NCBI GenBank assembly: GCA_903862415.1
Contig: CAIOYD010000057.1
Location: 1-64,000 of the forward strand
Reading direction: 5' to 3'
Origin: an uncultured Oxalobacteraceae bacterium
Lineage (GTDB): Bacteria; Pseudomonadota; Gammaproteobacteria; Burkholderiales; Burkholderiaceae_D
Length of the DNA: 64,000 nt
Positions within the stretch are counted from its first letter, which is position 1. Every line of letters begins with the position of its first letter. The position numbers and the translations under genes were made by a program. Shown here piece by piece: positions 27,070 to 36,689 of the stretch. The notes beneath the pieces are model-generated. The model saw only the letters and a program-made list of their open reading frames with translations, was not told the origin of the DNA and ran no database searches.

Positions 27070-29331
27070 GTGGGCATTTGCAAAAGGATTCCGACTACAA
27101 CAGGCGGCGATAAAACTGCCCGTACTGTGAACTTGGTTAATTACATAACAACGCCAGAATTAAGCAATGGTGATGAAAAATGTATTTATTCGGGAGCCGT
27201 GAATTTTATTAGTAATAGTAAAGCGGGACAGATCGCGGAAATGATTTCGCTCGCCCAGGAATCCGTCCACAGCAAAGACCCGGTAGATCATTGGATGATT
27301 TCACTTCATGACGATGAAAAATTTTCAGAAGAACAAGCCAAGGAAGCCGTTGCTATTTTCATGCGACATGCGGGATTAGAAGCGCACCAATGTATTTGGG
27401 GTGTGCATGACGATACCAACAACCGTCATATCCACCTTGCGATCAATCGTGTGCATCCATATACCCAAAAAGTTGCAAAGATCAACAACGGGTTTAACAA
27501 AGAGGCAGGGCAGCAGATCATCGCTTTGATCGAGCATGCTCAAGGTTGGCAATCCGAGAAGGGCGCTAGATATACCGTCACCGATGGACAGCCGGTTATG
27601 AATCAAAAAGCACGGCAAATCAAAAAAGAGCGAATTGAAGGCACCTCAACCGAACCCATTCAACCAACATCAGGGGAACGAGATGTAGAAGTTCAAACGG
27701 GTGACAAATCCGCGTTGCGAATCGCCCAGGAGTTAGCTATTCCGATTGTTCTCAGGGCAAATTCATGGGAAGAATTGCACAAAGGACTTAACGAGGTTGG
27801 ACTCGAATACCAAAAAAATGGCAGTGGCGCGGTTATCTTGGTTGGTGATATTGCCATTGGTTCGAGCAAGGTTTTTTACAATCGGCGCAATGGCAACTTT
27901 TCTAACCTGCAAAAAAAATTAGGTCCATTCCGGCCAAGCACGCAAATTAAAGTACTTGTGCCGGATTTCAGTCATTTGACACAAACACAAATCGATAAAG
28001 GAGTTGATCATGTCCTCAGACAAAGCTTCGACAAAGGAATCCCACCCGACCACATCATTCGTGCTGAACAACATCGCAGAAGGGCTGCGGCCAACCGAGA
28101 CAGTCGCGTGCATGAACTGTCCAATGGCAGTTTGGATGCAAGTCGATCAGCCATTGGAGGCGTATTGCCGGACACTTTACCGGGTGGTCTGGGAAACCAG
28201 CAAGCCGGGAAAAATCAGGATGTGCGACGCACCGGAACAGGCAAGGCTGGTAGTGGAAGTGGAAAATTCTTAAACCAGCCGCTGAAAGCAAATCAAAAGG
28301 GCTGGACTGTTTACAAAACTTTTCGCGATGAACATAGTAAGGCTAAAGAGTCCGAAAAAATCGAAATGCGGAAGCGGCACGATGCAGAAAAAAATGAACT
28401 CAAAAGCAAACATAAAAATCAGCGAGCTGAATTATTGAAGGGAAACTGGACAGGGAAGGGCGACCAGCGGAATCACCGCCAGAGTGCTATCGCCGTAGAA
28501 CAAGCAGTCGAAAAGTTGGTTTTACAGGAGCAGCACCGAGCAGAACGTGAAGCACTGAGAGCGAAATATAGACCTATATCATCATATAAAAATTGGCTAA
28601 ACCTGCCTCTCATCATGGCTGAAATAGATCAGCCCAAAGTACAAATTCCGGCCCTGGCCGCAATGATGAGATCACTTTCACGAAAAGAAGAAGGGCGTCA
28701 CATTACCTATTCGGATGCCAATGGAAATAAGCTGTTTCGTGACGAGGGGAGAATCATTAAGATTTTGGATTTGCGTTCTGACGATGGCATCGCTGTCGCA
28801 TTAGTAATTGCACAGCAAAAATTTGGGATGGTGCTCACTTTGAGTGGGAGTGATGCATTTCAGCGTGATTGTGTCCGGGTTGCCGTGAGCAATAAGCTGA
28901 CCTGTCGTTTTGCTGATCCTGCTCTCGAAGCATTGCGTCTTAAATTACAGGCCGAAGAGCGCCAGGTATGGCTCAAACAACCTGTGCAACCGGCACAAGC
29001 ACCAGGAATGCCTGAAGCAGTTTCAGCGCAAATTCCTGCTGGTGAGGAGCGCATTGAAGTTAAACCACAGTCAAACGCCGTCGATGAATTGATCGCTCGA
29101 TTTAAACCTGTGCGTGAGGCTACAAAAGAGGAAGCAAAGCATGCTTTGGTCGTCGCCTTTTCTGAGGGAATGGTTATTTTTTCGGTGACTACCAACGATG
29201 CTCAACGTAACAGAATAAAAATCAATGTCACTTATCCTCTGCTACCAGGACAGTCCGTGCACGTCGGCAGGACATTAATAGAGTCTGACCGCGATCTCTC
29301 GCAAAATAAAGGTCGGGGGATTGCCGACTAA
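27070..29331 (+). CDS. Relaxase with C-terminal LPD7-like domain
   Basis: 753 residues. The N-terminal 200 residues are a relaxase/mobilisation nuclease domain of the TraI/MobA type: candidate tyrosine in NLVNYITTPE, and the metal-binding histidine motif DDTNNRHIHLAINRVHP. A long charged coiled region (about 390-520) follows. Residues about 535-630 (GRHITYSDANGNKLFRDEGRIIKIL and on) match the LPD7 domain found on mobile-element relaxases. GTG start, with AAGGA seven bases before it. Together with MobC it would nick and lead DNA for transfer using another element's conjugation channel, since no type IV secretion genes are present. Confidence 0.85.
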   Translation: MGICKRIPTTTGGDKTARTVNLVNYITTPELSNGDEKCIYSGAVNFISNSKAGQIAEMISLAQESVHSKDPVDHWMISLHDDEKFSEEQAKEAVAIFMRHAGLEAHQCIWGVHDDTNNRHIHLAINRVHPYTQKVAKINNGFNKEAGQQIIALIEHAQGWQSEKGARYTVTDGQPVMNQKARQIKKERIEGTSTEPIQPTSGERDVEVQTGDKSALRIAQELAIPIVLRANSWEELHKGLNEVGLEYQKNGSGAVILVGDIAIGSSKVFYNRRNGNFSNLQKKLGPFRPSTQIKVLVPDFSHLTQTQIDKGVDHVLRQSFDKGIPPDHIIRAEQHRRRAAANRDSRVHELSNGSLDASRSAIGGVLPDTLPGGLGNQQAGKNQDVRRTGTGKAGSGSGKFLNQPLKANQKGWTVYKTFRDEHSKAKESEKIEMRKRHDAEKNELKSKHKNQRAELLKGNWTGKGDQRNHRQSAIAVEQAVEKLVLQEQHRAEREALRAKYRPISSYKNWLNLPLIMAEIDQPKVQIPALAAMMRSLSRKEEGRHITYSDANGNKLFRDEGRIIKILDLRSDDGIAVALVIAQQKFGMVLTLSGSDAFQRDCVRVAVSNKLTCRFADPALEALRLKLQAEERQVWLKQPVQPAQAPGMPEAVSAQIPAGEERIEVKPQSNAVDELIARFKPVREATKEEAKHALVVAFSEGMVIFSVTTNDAQRNRIKINVTYPLLPGQSVHVGRTLIESDRDLSQNKGRGIAD

Positions 29332-29375
29332 ATATATATGACTACATCCACTTATTTAATTAGGATACTTTGATT

Positions 29376-29648
29376 ATGGAAAATTTACAAAACCGCGAAA
29401 TTTATGGCCCACACCTTGCCATTGATATCGAAAAATTAGGCAGCATTGGAACTGACATAGCGAATCGCTGGCTGCTGGGCTGGCCGAATGCAGTAAAAAA
29501 CCTGCTGGATATCGGCACGTATCTTGATATATTGACCGCTCAGGTTGACCATGAAAAAACCGTCTTATCCAATGAGTCCGGTTTGCGTCACCTGTCGCCG
29601 AGAGAAATTTTATCTGTGTATGAAATCAGGGAAGCACCGCCATGCTAA
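29376..29648 (+). CDS. Small hypothetical protein of the mobilisation region
   Basis: 90 residues from ATG 29376 (the track's TTG at 29370 is less likely). Sequence such as IDIEKLGSIGTDIANRWLLGWPNAVKNLLDIGTYLDILTAQ suggests a helical soluble protein; I do not recognise the family. It overlaps the next start by seven bases and probably belongs to the same transcript as the exonuclease and phosphoesterase. Confidence 0.6.
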   Translation: MENLQNREIYGPHLAIDIEKLGSIGTDIANRWLLGWPNAVKNLLDIGTYLDILTAQVDHEKTVLSNESGLRHLSPREILSVYEIREAPPC

Positions 29649-30127
29649 TTTTCATCGACACCGAATTTTCGGATTTCATTAGCACCGAGTTGATTTCAAT
29701 TGGATTAGTGAGTCAGGACGACAAAAAATTCTATGCGGAACTGCCGATAGAAAGACGCGATTGCAGCGACTTTGTAAAGGAAGAGGTATTGCCATTGCTC
29801 GGTAAAATCAAGGGCGCACAATGCACGTTGGACGAATTGAATGTGCGGTTGAGGACGTGGCTGGAACAATTCAACAATGGTGACGAACCTGTTGTTATCT
29901 GTTACGACTATGGGGGGGACTGGACGCTGTTTTTCCACGCGCTGAACAACGACGTACCAGCTTGGATCAAGGGAGTGAACATTTACAGCTATATCAACGA
30001 CTTAAAAGAAGAGCTATTTTGGATGGAAAGTAAATTAGCGCGCCATCACGCGCTACATGATGCGATGGCAAATCGATTTGCGTTTGTTATTCAACGCGCA
30101 GAGCGGGATAATTGGGGAAATAAGTAA
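29642..30127 (+). CDS. DEDDh 3'-5' exonuclease-like protein
   Basis: 161 residues with the complete DEDDh layout of a small DnaQ/RNase-T-type exonuclease: first acidic motif FIDTEFSDF (residues 4-12), second CYDYGGDWTLF, and third HHALHDAMANR with the histidine and aspartate. It resembles the Rv2179c-like 3'-5' exoribonuclease group. It overlaps both neighbours by one or a few bases and therefore is in a coupled string. A nucleic-acid processing or defence role on a mobile element is possible; substrate unknown. Confidence 0.75.
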   Translation: MLIFIDTEFSDFISTELISIGLVSQDDKKFYAELPIERRDCSDFVKEEVLPLLGKIKGAQCTLDELNVRLRTWLEQFNNGDEPVVICYDYGGDWTLFFHALNNDVPAWIKGVNIYSYINDLKEELFWMESKLARHHALHDAMANRFAFVIQRAERDNWGNK

Positions 30128-30744
30128 TGAAAATTCGACTTTTATCCGATCTGCACTTGGAGCATAAATCACTGCCTATTTCCCAGGGCGGCGAAGACGT
30201 GGTTGTTTTGGCTGGAGATATTGCCACCGGCATCAATGGCATTGAGTGGGCCAAACGCACTTTTACTGTCCCGGTCATTTATGTGGCAGGCAATCACGAA
30301 TTCTATGGACATGATTTTGATCAGTTAATCCCAGCATTGCGTAAAGCCGCCGTTGGCAGTCATGTTCATTTTTTAGAGAACGATCAAATCATTCTCGATG
30401 GCGTGCGCTTCATTGGTTCGACATTGTGGACAGACTTTAATCTTTATCGCAACGACCAGCTCGCCATGCTGCATGCTGGAAATCAGATGGAGGATTTCAC
30501 CGTCATTCTGGAAGCACAATCAGAATCAAAGCCGCAGCGGCTTAAACCGGCAAGAACCCAGAATCGCTTTCATCAATCTGTGAACTACCTGACTCAAACT
30601 TTGGACAAGCCATTTGACGGTAAAACTATCGTGGTAACGCACCATTTGCCAACCGAACAGTCCGTTCCACTCCAATTTCGTGGCAATGCCTTGAGTGCGG
30701 CATTTGCCTCAAATTTGGAAAACTTCATTCTCGATCACCTATGA
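30127..30744 (+). pseudogene. C-terminally truncated metallophosphoesterase
   Basis: 205 residues of a calcineurin-like phosphoesterase: motif 1 SDLHLEH, motif 2 VVLAGDIATG, motif 3 YVAGNHEFYG, and a late TIVVTHHLPTE. The family's last metal motif (GHxH), normally 15-25 residues after SNLENFI, is missing because the frame stops just after NFILDHL at 30744. The stop lies exactly at the join with the histidine kinase gene, beside a 9-base direct repeat. Without the last histidines it is probably inactive. It overlaps the exonuclease gene by one base. Confidence 0.78.
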
Positions 30745-32233
30745 GATTCTCGATACGCCTGCTTCAGCCGAATTCGACGATTTTACCCGTCTGGCTTCGG
30801 AAATTTGCGGCACGCCGATTGCGTTAATCTCTTTATTGGATGAAGATCGTCAGTGGTTTAAAAGCAAAGTCGGTTTGGATGCGGCGCAAACGCCGCGCGA
30901 TATTTCTTTTTGCGGTCACGCTATACACGGTACCGACTTGTTCGAAATTCCCAACGCGCTTGAAGATGAGCGCTTCAAAGATAATCCCTTAGTCACCGGC
31001 GCGCCAGATATACGCTTTTATGCGGGCGAACCGTTAATCACCTCAGATGGATTTGGTATTGGTACCCTGTGTGTGATCGACCGCATCCCGCATCAGCTTA
31101 ATGCCAGTCAGCGTGATGCACTCAAAGTCCTTGGTCGCCTGTTGGTGTTGCAGCTGGAAATGCGTGTTTCTTTACGCAGAGAACAAGAGTTAAATGTGGA
31201 ATTAGCTGCGCAGGCCAACTTCCGCAAATCGCTGCTCAATTCTGCCGGCATGGCAATGATAGCTGCGGATCGCAGCGGCCTCATTACCAGTTTTAATTTT
31301 GGTGCCGAACGACTCTCGGGTTATTCTCCCGGGGAAGTGCTTGGGAAAATGAAGTTCGGCGATTTTGTTCAAGGTGAGCCCGTTGATTGTGGGAATGAAC
31401 CTTCGGAAACCCATGAGGGAATATTTCTGCGCAAAGACCAAGCCACTGTTCCGGTGGAGTTGACGATGTCAGTCATTGCTGATGCGGACAATATCAACAG
31501 CGGATTGTTGGCGATTGTTGCCGACATTTCTGAGAGAAAGCTGCTTGAAAATACCAAGGCTGAATTTATCTCCGTGGTGAGTCACGAGTTACGTACGCCA
31601 CTGACTTCGATCCGGGCTTCGCTGGGCTTGCTGGAGGCTGGCGTACTTGGTTTGATTCCTGCCAAGGCGCTCGAAGTCATCACCATCGCGAACAGAAACA
31701 GTCAGCGTTTGATTACGCTGGTCAACGATATTCTGGATATGGATAAGTTAATGTCCGGGAAAATGACGATTCATACGGACAAACTTAATCTCGTCAGTTT
31801 GATTGAACAGTCGATCGAAGCCAATAAAGGTTATGCCGAAACCTATCAGGTACAGTATGCATTTTTGGATCGTGCAGACAGACCGGAAGTCATAGGGGAT
31901 GAAGATCGATTGATGCAGGTGATGGCCAATCTGCTGTCGAATGCCGCCAAATTTTCCACCACGGGAACGCAAATCGATATCCGGCTGGTGAGCACCGGAA
32001 CGGCATTGCGGGTGGAAGTCCAGGATCATGGCGAGGGAATTCCGTTGGAATTTCAACCTAAAATTTTCGGTAAATTTGCTCAGGCAAGTAACAGCAGTAC
32101 CCGGAATCGCGGTGGAACTGGTCTTGGATTACACATTTGCCAAAAGCTGATGGAGAAAATGAACGGCCAGATCGGCTTCGATACCGTCATCGGTAAAGGT
32201 TCCACCTTTTGGTTTTCTATGCCGTTGGCCTGA
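30695..32233 (+). CDS. GAF-PAS sensor histidine kinase with a borrowed 5' end
   Basis: 512 residues. The GAF domain (about 18-150: YEILDTPASAEFDDFTRLAS, FCGHAIHG, YAGEPLITSDGFGIGTLCVID) is followed by a PAS domain (about 165-280), a HisKA box SVVSHELRTPLTSIRASLG and an HATPase (LLSNAAKFS, DHGEGIP, GGTGLGLHICQKLMEKMNG). No transmembrane segment. Relatives have several more native residues before ILDTP. Here the first 16 residues are encoded by out-of-frame metallophosphoesterase sequence from a GTG at 30695. No response regulator gene is adjacent. Catalytic motifs are intact, so activity is possible if translation starts there. Confidence 0.85.
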   Translation: MRHLPQIWKTSFSITYEILDTPASAEFDDFTRLASEICGTPIALISLLDEDRQWFKSKVGLDAAQTPRDISFCGHAIHGTDLFEIPNALEDERFKDNPLVTGAPDIRFYAGEPLITSDGFGIGTLCVIDRIPHQLNASQRDALKVLGRLLVLQLEMRVSLRREQELNVELAAQANFRKSLLNSAGMAMIAADRSGLITSFNFGAERLSGYSPGEVLGKMKFGDFVQGEPVDCGNEPSETHEGIFLRKDQATVPVELTMSVIADADNINSGLLAIVADISERKLLENTKAEFISVVSHELRTPLTSIRASLGLLEAGVLGLIPAKALEVITIANRNSQRLITLVNDILDMDKLMSGKMTIHTDKLNLVSLIEQSIEANKGYAETYQVQYAFLDRADRPEVIGDEDRLMQVMANLLSNAAKFSTTGTQIDIRLVSTGTALRVEVQDHGEGIPLEFQPKIFGKFAQASNSSTRNRGGTGLGLHICQKLMEKMNGQIGFDTVIGKGSTFWFSMPLA

Positions 32234-32517
32234 GCCGGGACTTTGGGTTGTCCTATGCTGTGTTGATGCAGCTAGCTTCCCATGGAATGCCTGTCAGAAT
32301 CAAAATTTGAACATGCAAAAATGAACTACTTCACTTTTTTTACTCCGGTAATCAAGCATGTCAGTCCCTGTGTGAAAGTGCGTGATGAGGTTGCGCCTTG
32401 AGAGAAGTATGCTGAAGAATTTAAAAAAACAGCAGGCACCTGCGATTTCATGAAAATGGATGCAAGCTCTCCTTGTTCTGCTTGCATGCATGTTCCCAAA
32501 AATAGTTTGCTGGAAAC

Positions 32518-32967
32518 TTAAGTCGCCTTGATTGCAGCGTTAATCCAGGTTTCGGCATCTGCTATTTTTTCAAACGACTGCCAGGTCAGATTGGCTTTTA
32601 AAAAAATAGCTTCCAAAATCGGCAGCATAATCGCCCGGCCTTCAATGTGATCGGGTACGACATAAGCAATCACATAATCAGCTTTAGTTTCTGTGAGATC
32701 CTGCTGTAAACTTTTTGTATAGATTGCCAACGCTTGCGGCGACATCATCATGCTGTTGCGGTAGGTAACAATGGCAGCAATGGTATCGCGACCATTCAGT
32801 TCGGACAGGCAGGCGTGACGCACTTTGCCTAGCGCGATGATACCTTCGGTATTGAGAGGGCCGGTAACAGTGGAAATGAAAATGTTGTTTTCTATGCGCG
32901 CTTCATAGTTGCCTTGTGCGCTAATTTTCCCATCATTGTAGTCACTGCTTGAATATATCGTAGCCAT
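32518..32967 (-). CDS. Small STAS/SpoIIAA-like protein
   Basis: 149 residues. After about 20 polar residues come a strand-helix alternation (ARIENNIFISTVTGPLNTEG, IAAIVTYRNSMMMSP, DYVIAYVVPDHIEGR) and a C-terminal helix with SFEKIADAETWINAAIK, a layout seen in STAS/SpoIIAA-like proteins. Assignment is by pattern only. A partial paralogue of the C-terminus occurs at 45954-46080. It converges with the histidine kinase gene; the 284 bases between them show no supported gene. Confidence 0.55.
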   Translation of the reverse strand: MATIYSSSDYNDGKISAQGNYEARIENNIFISTVTGPLNTEGIIALGKVRHACLSELNGRDTIAAIVTYRNSMMMSPQALAIYTKSLQQDLTETKADYVIAYVVPDHIEGRAIMLPILEAIFLKANLTWQSFEKIADAETWINAAIKAT

Positions 32968-33174
32968 GAATTACTCATTAAATAATGCTTAAAAGAAATA
33001 TTTTTTTGATTATATACGGCGTCCTGTTTATATTCAACTACATTTCTCGGTAGAAGATTCTGCTGATTTAGACGCACGTCAACTCCTGACGCACGGTTCG
33101 TTTTCTTTTCTGGTGTTTCATAAGGTGTGTTATTTTACGCCACCGGTGGAATACTATTTTTGGGGAAAGCGCAC

Positions 33175-34779
33175 ATGTCGGCTCATTACGATGTTGATTT
33201 TATTGTCATTGGTTCTGGCTTTGGTGGCAGTGTCAGTGCATTGCGGCTGGCAGAAAAAGGCTATCGGGTCGCGGTGGTTGAGCAGGGGCGGCGCTGGACG
33301 CCGGACAATCTGCCCAAAAGTACCTGGAATTTAGCCAGCTGGCTGTGGCGTCCTTCCTTGGGACTGCATGGGTTTTTCAGTATGCAGTTCTTTAAACACG
33401 TGGTGGTAGTGCATGGCAATGCCGTCGGTGGTGGCTCCATTACTTACGCCAATACTCTGCTGGTGCCGCCGCCGCACATCTGGCAACAGGGTAGCTGGGC
33501 CGGTCTGGAAGACTGGAACAATATCATGCCAGGGCATTACGCTACTGCCTCACGTATGCTGGGAGTAACTACCAACCGGCGACTTGGCGCAGCTGATTAT
33601 CGGCTCAGAGACATGGCCAAAATTATTGGAGTAGAGCAAAGCTTCTATCCCACCGAAGTCGGGGTGTTCTTTGGCAATGATGCCGATACGCCTGGCACGA
33701 GTTATCCCGATCCCTACTTCGGCGGTCAAGGACCGGAGCGTGCCTCTTGCACTGGCTGCGGCGGCTGCATGGTGGGTTGTCGATACAACGCTAAAAATAC
33801 GCTGGACAAAAATTATCTCTATCTGGCCGAACAACTGGGTGTGGAGTTGATCGCAGAAACTAAAGTGGTAGATGTGCGTCCGTTAAATCAGCAATCGGAT
33901 GGTTCGGCGGGTTATGAAGTGGTGATGACGTCGCGTAAGGGTGCTGGTCAGCGTCGCATGACTTGCCGCGGTGTGGTGTTTGCTGCTTCTTCGCTGGGCA
34001 CGCAGGAATTGTTATTCCGGCTCAAAGAAAAACAATCGCTGCCGCATATTTCGGATGCGCTCGGCACCTTTGTGCGTACCAATGCGGAATCGCTGATCGG
34101 TATCCGTTTTCCCGGCGCGACTGAAGATCTGTCTACAGGTGTGGCCATCGGCTCGGGTATTTATATCGACGAATATACCCATATCGAAGCGACCCGCTAT
34201 CCGGCCGGATCGGACACCATGGGCTTGCTGACCACGGTGATGACGCTCGGACGACCTGGATGGAGCCGGCCGTTTACCTGGCTGGCCACGCTGGGTAAAA
34301 TGCTGTTGACTCAACCACTGACAACGTTACGGGTCATGAACCCGCGCCACTGGGCACGCGAAACCATGATTTTTCTGTGTATGCAGACCTTGGATGGACA
34401 TCTCACCATGCGTTTCAAACGCCGCTGGTTCTGGCCCTTTTCCAAGCAGCTGGTCACTTCGGGTGAACGCATTCCTACTTTTATCCCTGCCGGAAATAGC
34501 TTTGCACTTAAGGCTGCCAAGGCAACGGGAGGTGTGGCACTGAATGCCTTAACCGAAATATTTCTGAATATTCCCATGACAGCACATTGCATGGGTGGCG
34601 CACCGATGGGACGCAGCCGCAGCGAGGGTGTGTGTGACAGTCAGAGCCGGGTGTTTGGTTACCGTAACATGTATATTTGTGATGGTTCTGTTCTGGGTGC
34701 CAATCTGGGCGTCAATCCCAGTCTGACGATTACTGCCCTGGCCGAACACGCGATGAGTCATATACCACACAAGGAATAA
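33175..34779 (+). CDS. GMC-family FAD oxidoreductase, cholesterol-oxidase-like
   Basis: ATG 33175 is preferred over 33127: GGGGAAA lies before it and it brings the FAD motif to the N-terminus (DFIVIGSGFGGSVSALRLAE). 534 residues. Further motifs: GNAVGGGSITYANTLLVPP, a cysteine cluster CTGCGGCMVGC, and a C-terminal block CMGGAPMG with DGSVLGANLGVNPSLTITALAE. This subgroup includes cholesterol oxidases and other alcohol or steroid oxidoreductases. First gene of a five-gene operon with ADC-family and acyl-CoA dehydrogenase genes; the stop overlaps the next start region. Substrate unknown, probably a polycyclic or long-chain alcohol. Confidence 0.86.
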   Translation: MSAHYDVDFIVIGSGFGGSVSALRLAEKGYRVAVVEQGRRWTPDNLPKSTWNLASWLWRPSLGLHGFFSMQFFKHVVVVHGNAVGGGSITYANTLLVPPPHIWQQGSWAGLEDWNNIMPGHYATASRMLGVTTNRRLGAADYRLRDMAKIIGVEQSFYPTEVGVFFGNDADTPGTSYPDPYFGGQGPERASCTGCGGCMVGCRYNAKNTLDKNYLYLAEQLGVELIAETKVVDVRPLNQQSDGSAGYEVVMTSRKGAGQRRMTCRGVVFAASSLGTQELLFRLKEKQSLPHISDALGTFVRTNAESLIGIRFPGATEDLSTGVAIGSGIYIDEYTHIEATRYPAGSDTMGLLTTVMTLGRPGWSRPFTWLATLGKMLLTQPLTTLRVMNPRHWARETMIFLCMQTLDGHLTMRFKRRWFWPFSKQLVTSGERIPTFIPAGNSFALKAAKATGGVALNALTEIFLNIPMTAHCMGGAPMGRSRSEGVCDSQSRVFGYRNMYICDGSVLGANLGVNPSLTITALAEHAMSHIPHKE

Positions 34780-34784
34780 TGCAT

Positions 34785-35456
34785 ATGCACACTTCTGAAT
34801 CAGAATTTCCTGCTGTTCCCGCTCCTTGGACGTTGCAGGGACGTGGCTTGATCGTGCTCGCACGCATGCCGGCGGCGTTACTGGATCAGCACAACTTCTT
34901 ACCTGATACGCTCAAAGGTTCGCGCCGTGGTCAGCTCGGTGCGATGATGTTTGTTGATTATGCGAGTTCGCCTGTTGGGCCGTATCAGGAATTGCTGTTT
35001 GTTCCCGGCACGGTGTTGTTTGGACAGCGCCGCTGCCGCACCATCAGCCGGATTTTTGTCTCCACCATGGAAAGTGTGGTCAACGGACGTCGCAACTGGG
35101 GTATTCCGAAAGATCTGTGCCAGTTTAAGGTGCAGGAAAATCCTGACAGTGGCGTGATTTCTGTGGACATCAGTCTGGATAATCAACGTATCGGTGAATT
35201 TGCTTACAGCAGCGGTAAACTCAGTCTGCCAGTCACCTCAGCGTTGTGCCCCAAATCACTGCTCACGCTGGGACAGCGCTGGGAACAACAGGATTATTTT
35301 TACACTCCTGCTGCCAGAGGGAGTGTCAGTCGGGCGCAGATTCAGCATATGCACTTCAACCAGGAATTTTTCCCCGACATCACCCGGGGATCGATGCAGC
35401 TGGCCCTGGCGGTACCCAAGTTTGAAATGGTTTTTTCTGAATGTGAAAATAAATAA
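34785..35456 (+). CDS. Acetoacetate decarboxylase-family protein, first
   Basis: ATG 34785 fits the AAGGAAT site better than ATG 34779. About 223 residues. Typical ADC-fold landmarks: YQELLFVPGTVLF, an ISRIFVSTMESVVNGRRNWGIPKDL block that holds the lysine corresponding to the family's PK motif, and QFKVQENPDSGVISVDISL. The second lysine of the classical PKK pair is aspartate here, so decarboxylation of acetoacetate itself is doubtful; aldolase- or dehydratase-like chemistry is known in this superfamily. Coupled to the GMC gene. Confidence 0.75.
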   Translation: MHTSESEFPAVPAPWTLQGRGLIVLARMPAALLDQHNFLPDTLKGSRRGQLGAMMFVDYASSPVGPYQELLFVPGTVLFGQRRCRTISRIFVSTMESVVNGRRNWGIPKDLCQFKVQENPDSGVISVDISLDNQRIGEFAYSSGKLSLPVTSALCPKSLLTLGQRWEQQDYFYTPAARGSVSRAQIQHMHFNQEFFPDITRGSMQLALAVPKFEMVFSECENK

Positions 35457-35561
35457 CATTGCGAATTTAAGCTGCGGATAATTCACACAAATTTAATTGA
35501 TGTTGCTTTCTGAATTGTTATATTCTCTGTGCAATTAGTTCATACTGAAAGGCATGTTACG

Positions 35562-36689
35562 ATGGACATGGACGTTGATGATGCCGTGCAGTTGCTGGCC
35601 GAAGTCGGACGCTTTGCACGCGAGCGTATCGCCGTGCTGGCCGCGCGTCCCGAGTTGCCGATAGCACCGCCACAGATGAGCAGTCTCACGCAGGAAGCCA
35701 CTGAGCTTGGCATACTGCCGCTGACAACCTCCGATGAAGGCTTCGGCATCTGGGAACACCATACCGATACGATGTCCTTCAATACCGGTGCCTTACGTCA
35801 CATAGCGTATGCCAGTCCCGGAGTTGCTTTTGCCTGGCACCGGCTGGCGTTAGCGCGGTTTGTGGCGCAGCAACTTGGCCTGACACTCGACAGTGCTGCA
35901 TTGCAGGGGACGGCGCTGGTACCCACTGGTCATTATGGGCTGGCGCGCACGAGTCTGGCACGCTGGCTCAGGGGTGACGAATTGCACAGCGACGATAGTG
36001 CGCTGTTATCCGATTGGCTGGACCGGACCTCCAACAGCACTTCAGTGTGCGCACCGCAAGAATGGTCAGGCATGCTGTGGCCGCTTTGGTCTGATGGCTG
36101 CATCGCCTGGCAGTACACCGATCGTGCAACGTTGAATGTCAGAGCACTGGGTGGCATGCATGGCTTTGATGAGTTGACTGGTTTTGCCGTCAGTCAGTCT
36201 GTGCCGCCAGAACGCCTCATTCAACTCGACCCACAGGCGTCGCGACTGTTGTATATGCGGATGTTGAAAATGGATATGTTGGGCTTGCTGGCCATCGGTG
36301 GCGGCGCGCTTGACCGTGGTCAGGAACTGGCACGCAATTTCGCCGCGCTGCGACGACAGGGCGGCAAGATCATTGCCGGACATGCTGCGGTTCAGCACAT
36401 GCTCAGTGACATTGAAATCACCCGTCACCAACTTGATATGGCACTGGCGGCTTTTGACCGGCCGCTGGATGCGCTTGATATCGGCGCTCTGGCTGCCGCG
36501 CGGGTGAGCATGAGCAATGCCCTGTGCCTGGCCGCCAATCAGGTGATGCAGGTACATGGCGGCACCGGTTATATGCGCGATGTCGGTCCGGAAAAACTGT
36601 TACGTGATCAAAATATGCTCAAACTGATGTCAGGTGGCACCAGAGACCTGCATGCATTTCTGGCTGGCTGGACTGGAGTATGCCCATGA
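35562..36689 (+). CDS. Acyl-CoA dehydrogenase-family protein lacking the usual catalytic glutamate
   Basis: Start at ATG 35562 (after AAAGG, nine bases), 375 residues. The N-terminal helical domain (DAVQLLAEVGRFARERIAVL), a diverged beta-barrel and a C-terminal helical domain (CLAANQVMQVHGGTGYMRDVGPEKLLRDQ) fit the acyl-CoA dehydrogenase fold. At the position of the catalytic base, normally YEGT, it reads MSGGTRD. The middle domain is short of the usual FAD/substrate signature. It overlaps the next acyl-CoA dehydrogenase by ATGA. Likely the non-catalytic half of a heteromeric enzyme. Confidence 0.8.
   Translation: MDMDVDDAVQLLAEVGRFARERIAVLAARPELPIAPPQMSSLTQEATELGILPLTTSDEGFGIWEHHTDTMSFNTGALRHIAYASPGVAFAWHRLALARFVAQQLGLTLDSAALQGTALVPTGHYGLARTSLARWLRGDELHSDDSALLSDWLDRTSNSTSVCAPQEWSGMLWPLWSDGCIAWQYTDRATLNVRALGGMHGFDELTGFAVSQSVPPERLIQLDPQASRLLYMRMLKMDMLGLLAIGGGALDRGQELARNFAALRRQGGKIIAGHAAVQHMLSDIEITRHQLDMALAAFDRPLDALDIGALAAARVSMSNALCLAANQVMQVHGGTGYMRDVGPEKLLRDQNMLKLMSGGTRDLHAFLAGWTGVCP

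Noticed and set aside
32300-32491. 63-residue ORF downstream of the histidine kinase
   Set aside because: No ribosome site or family pattern; the opposite strand also has a chance frame with a stop.
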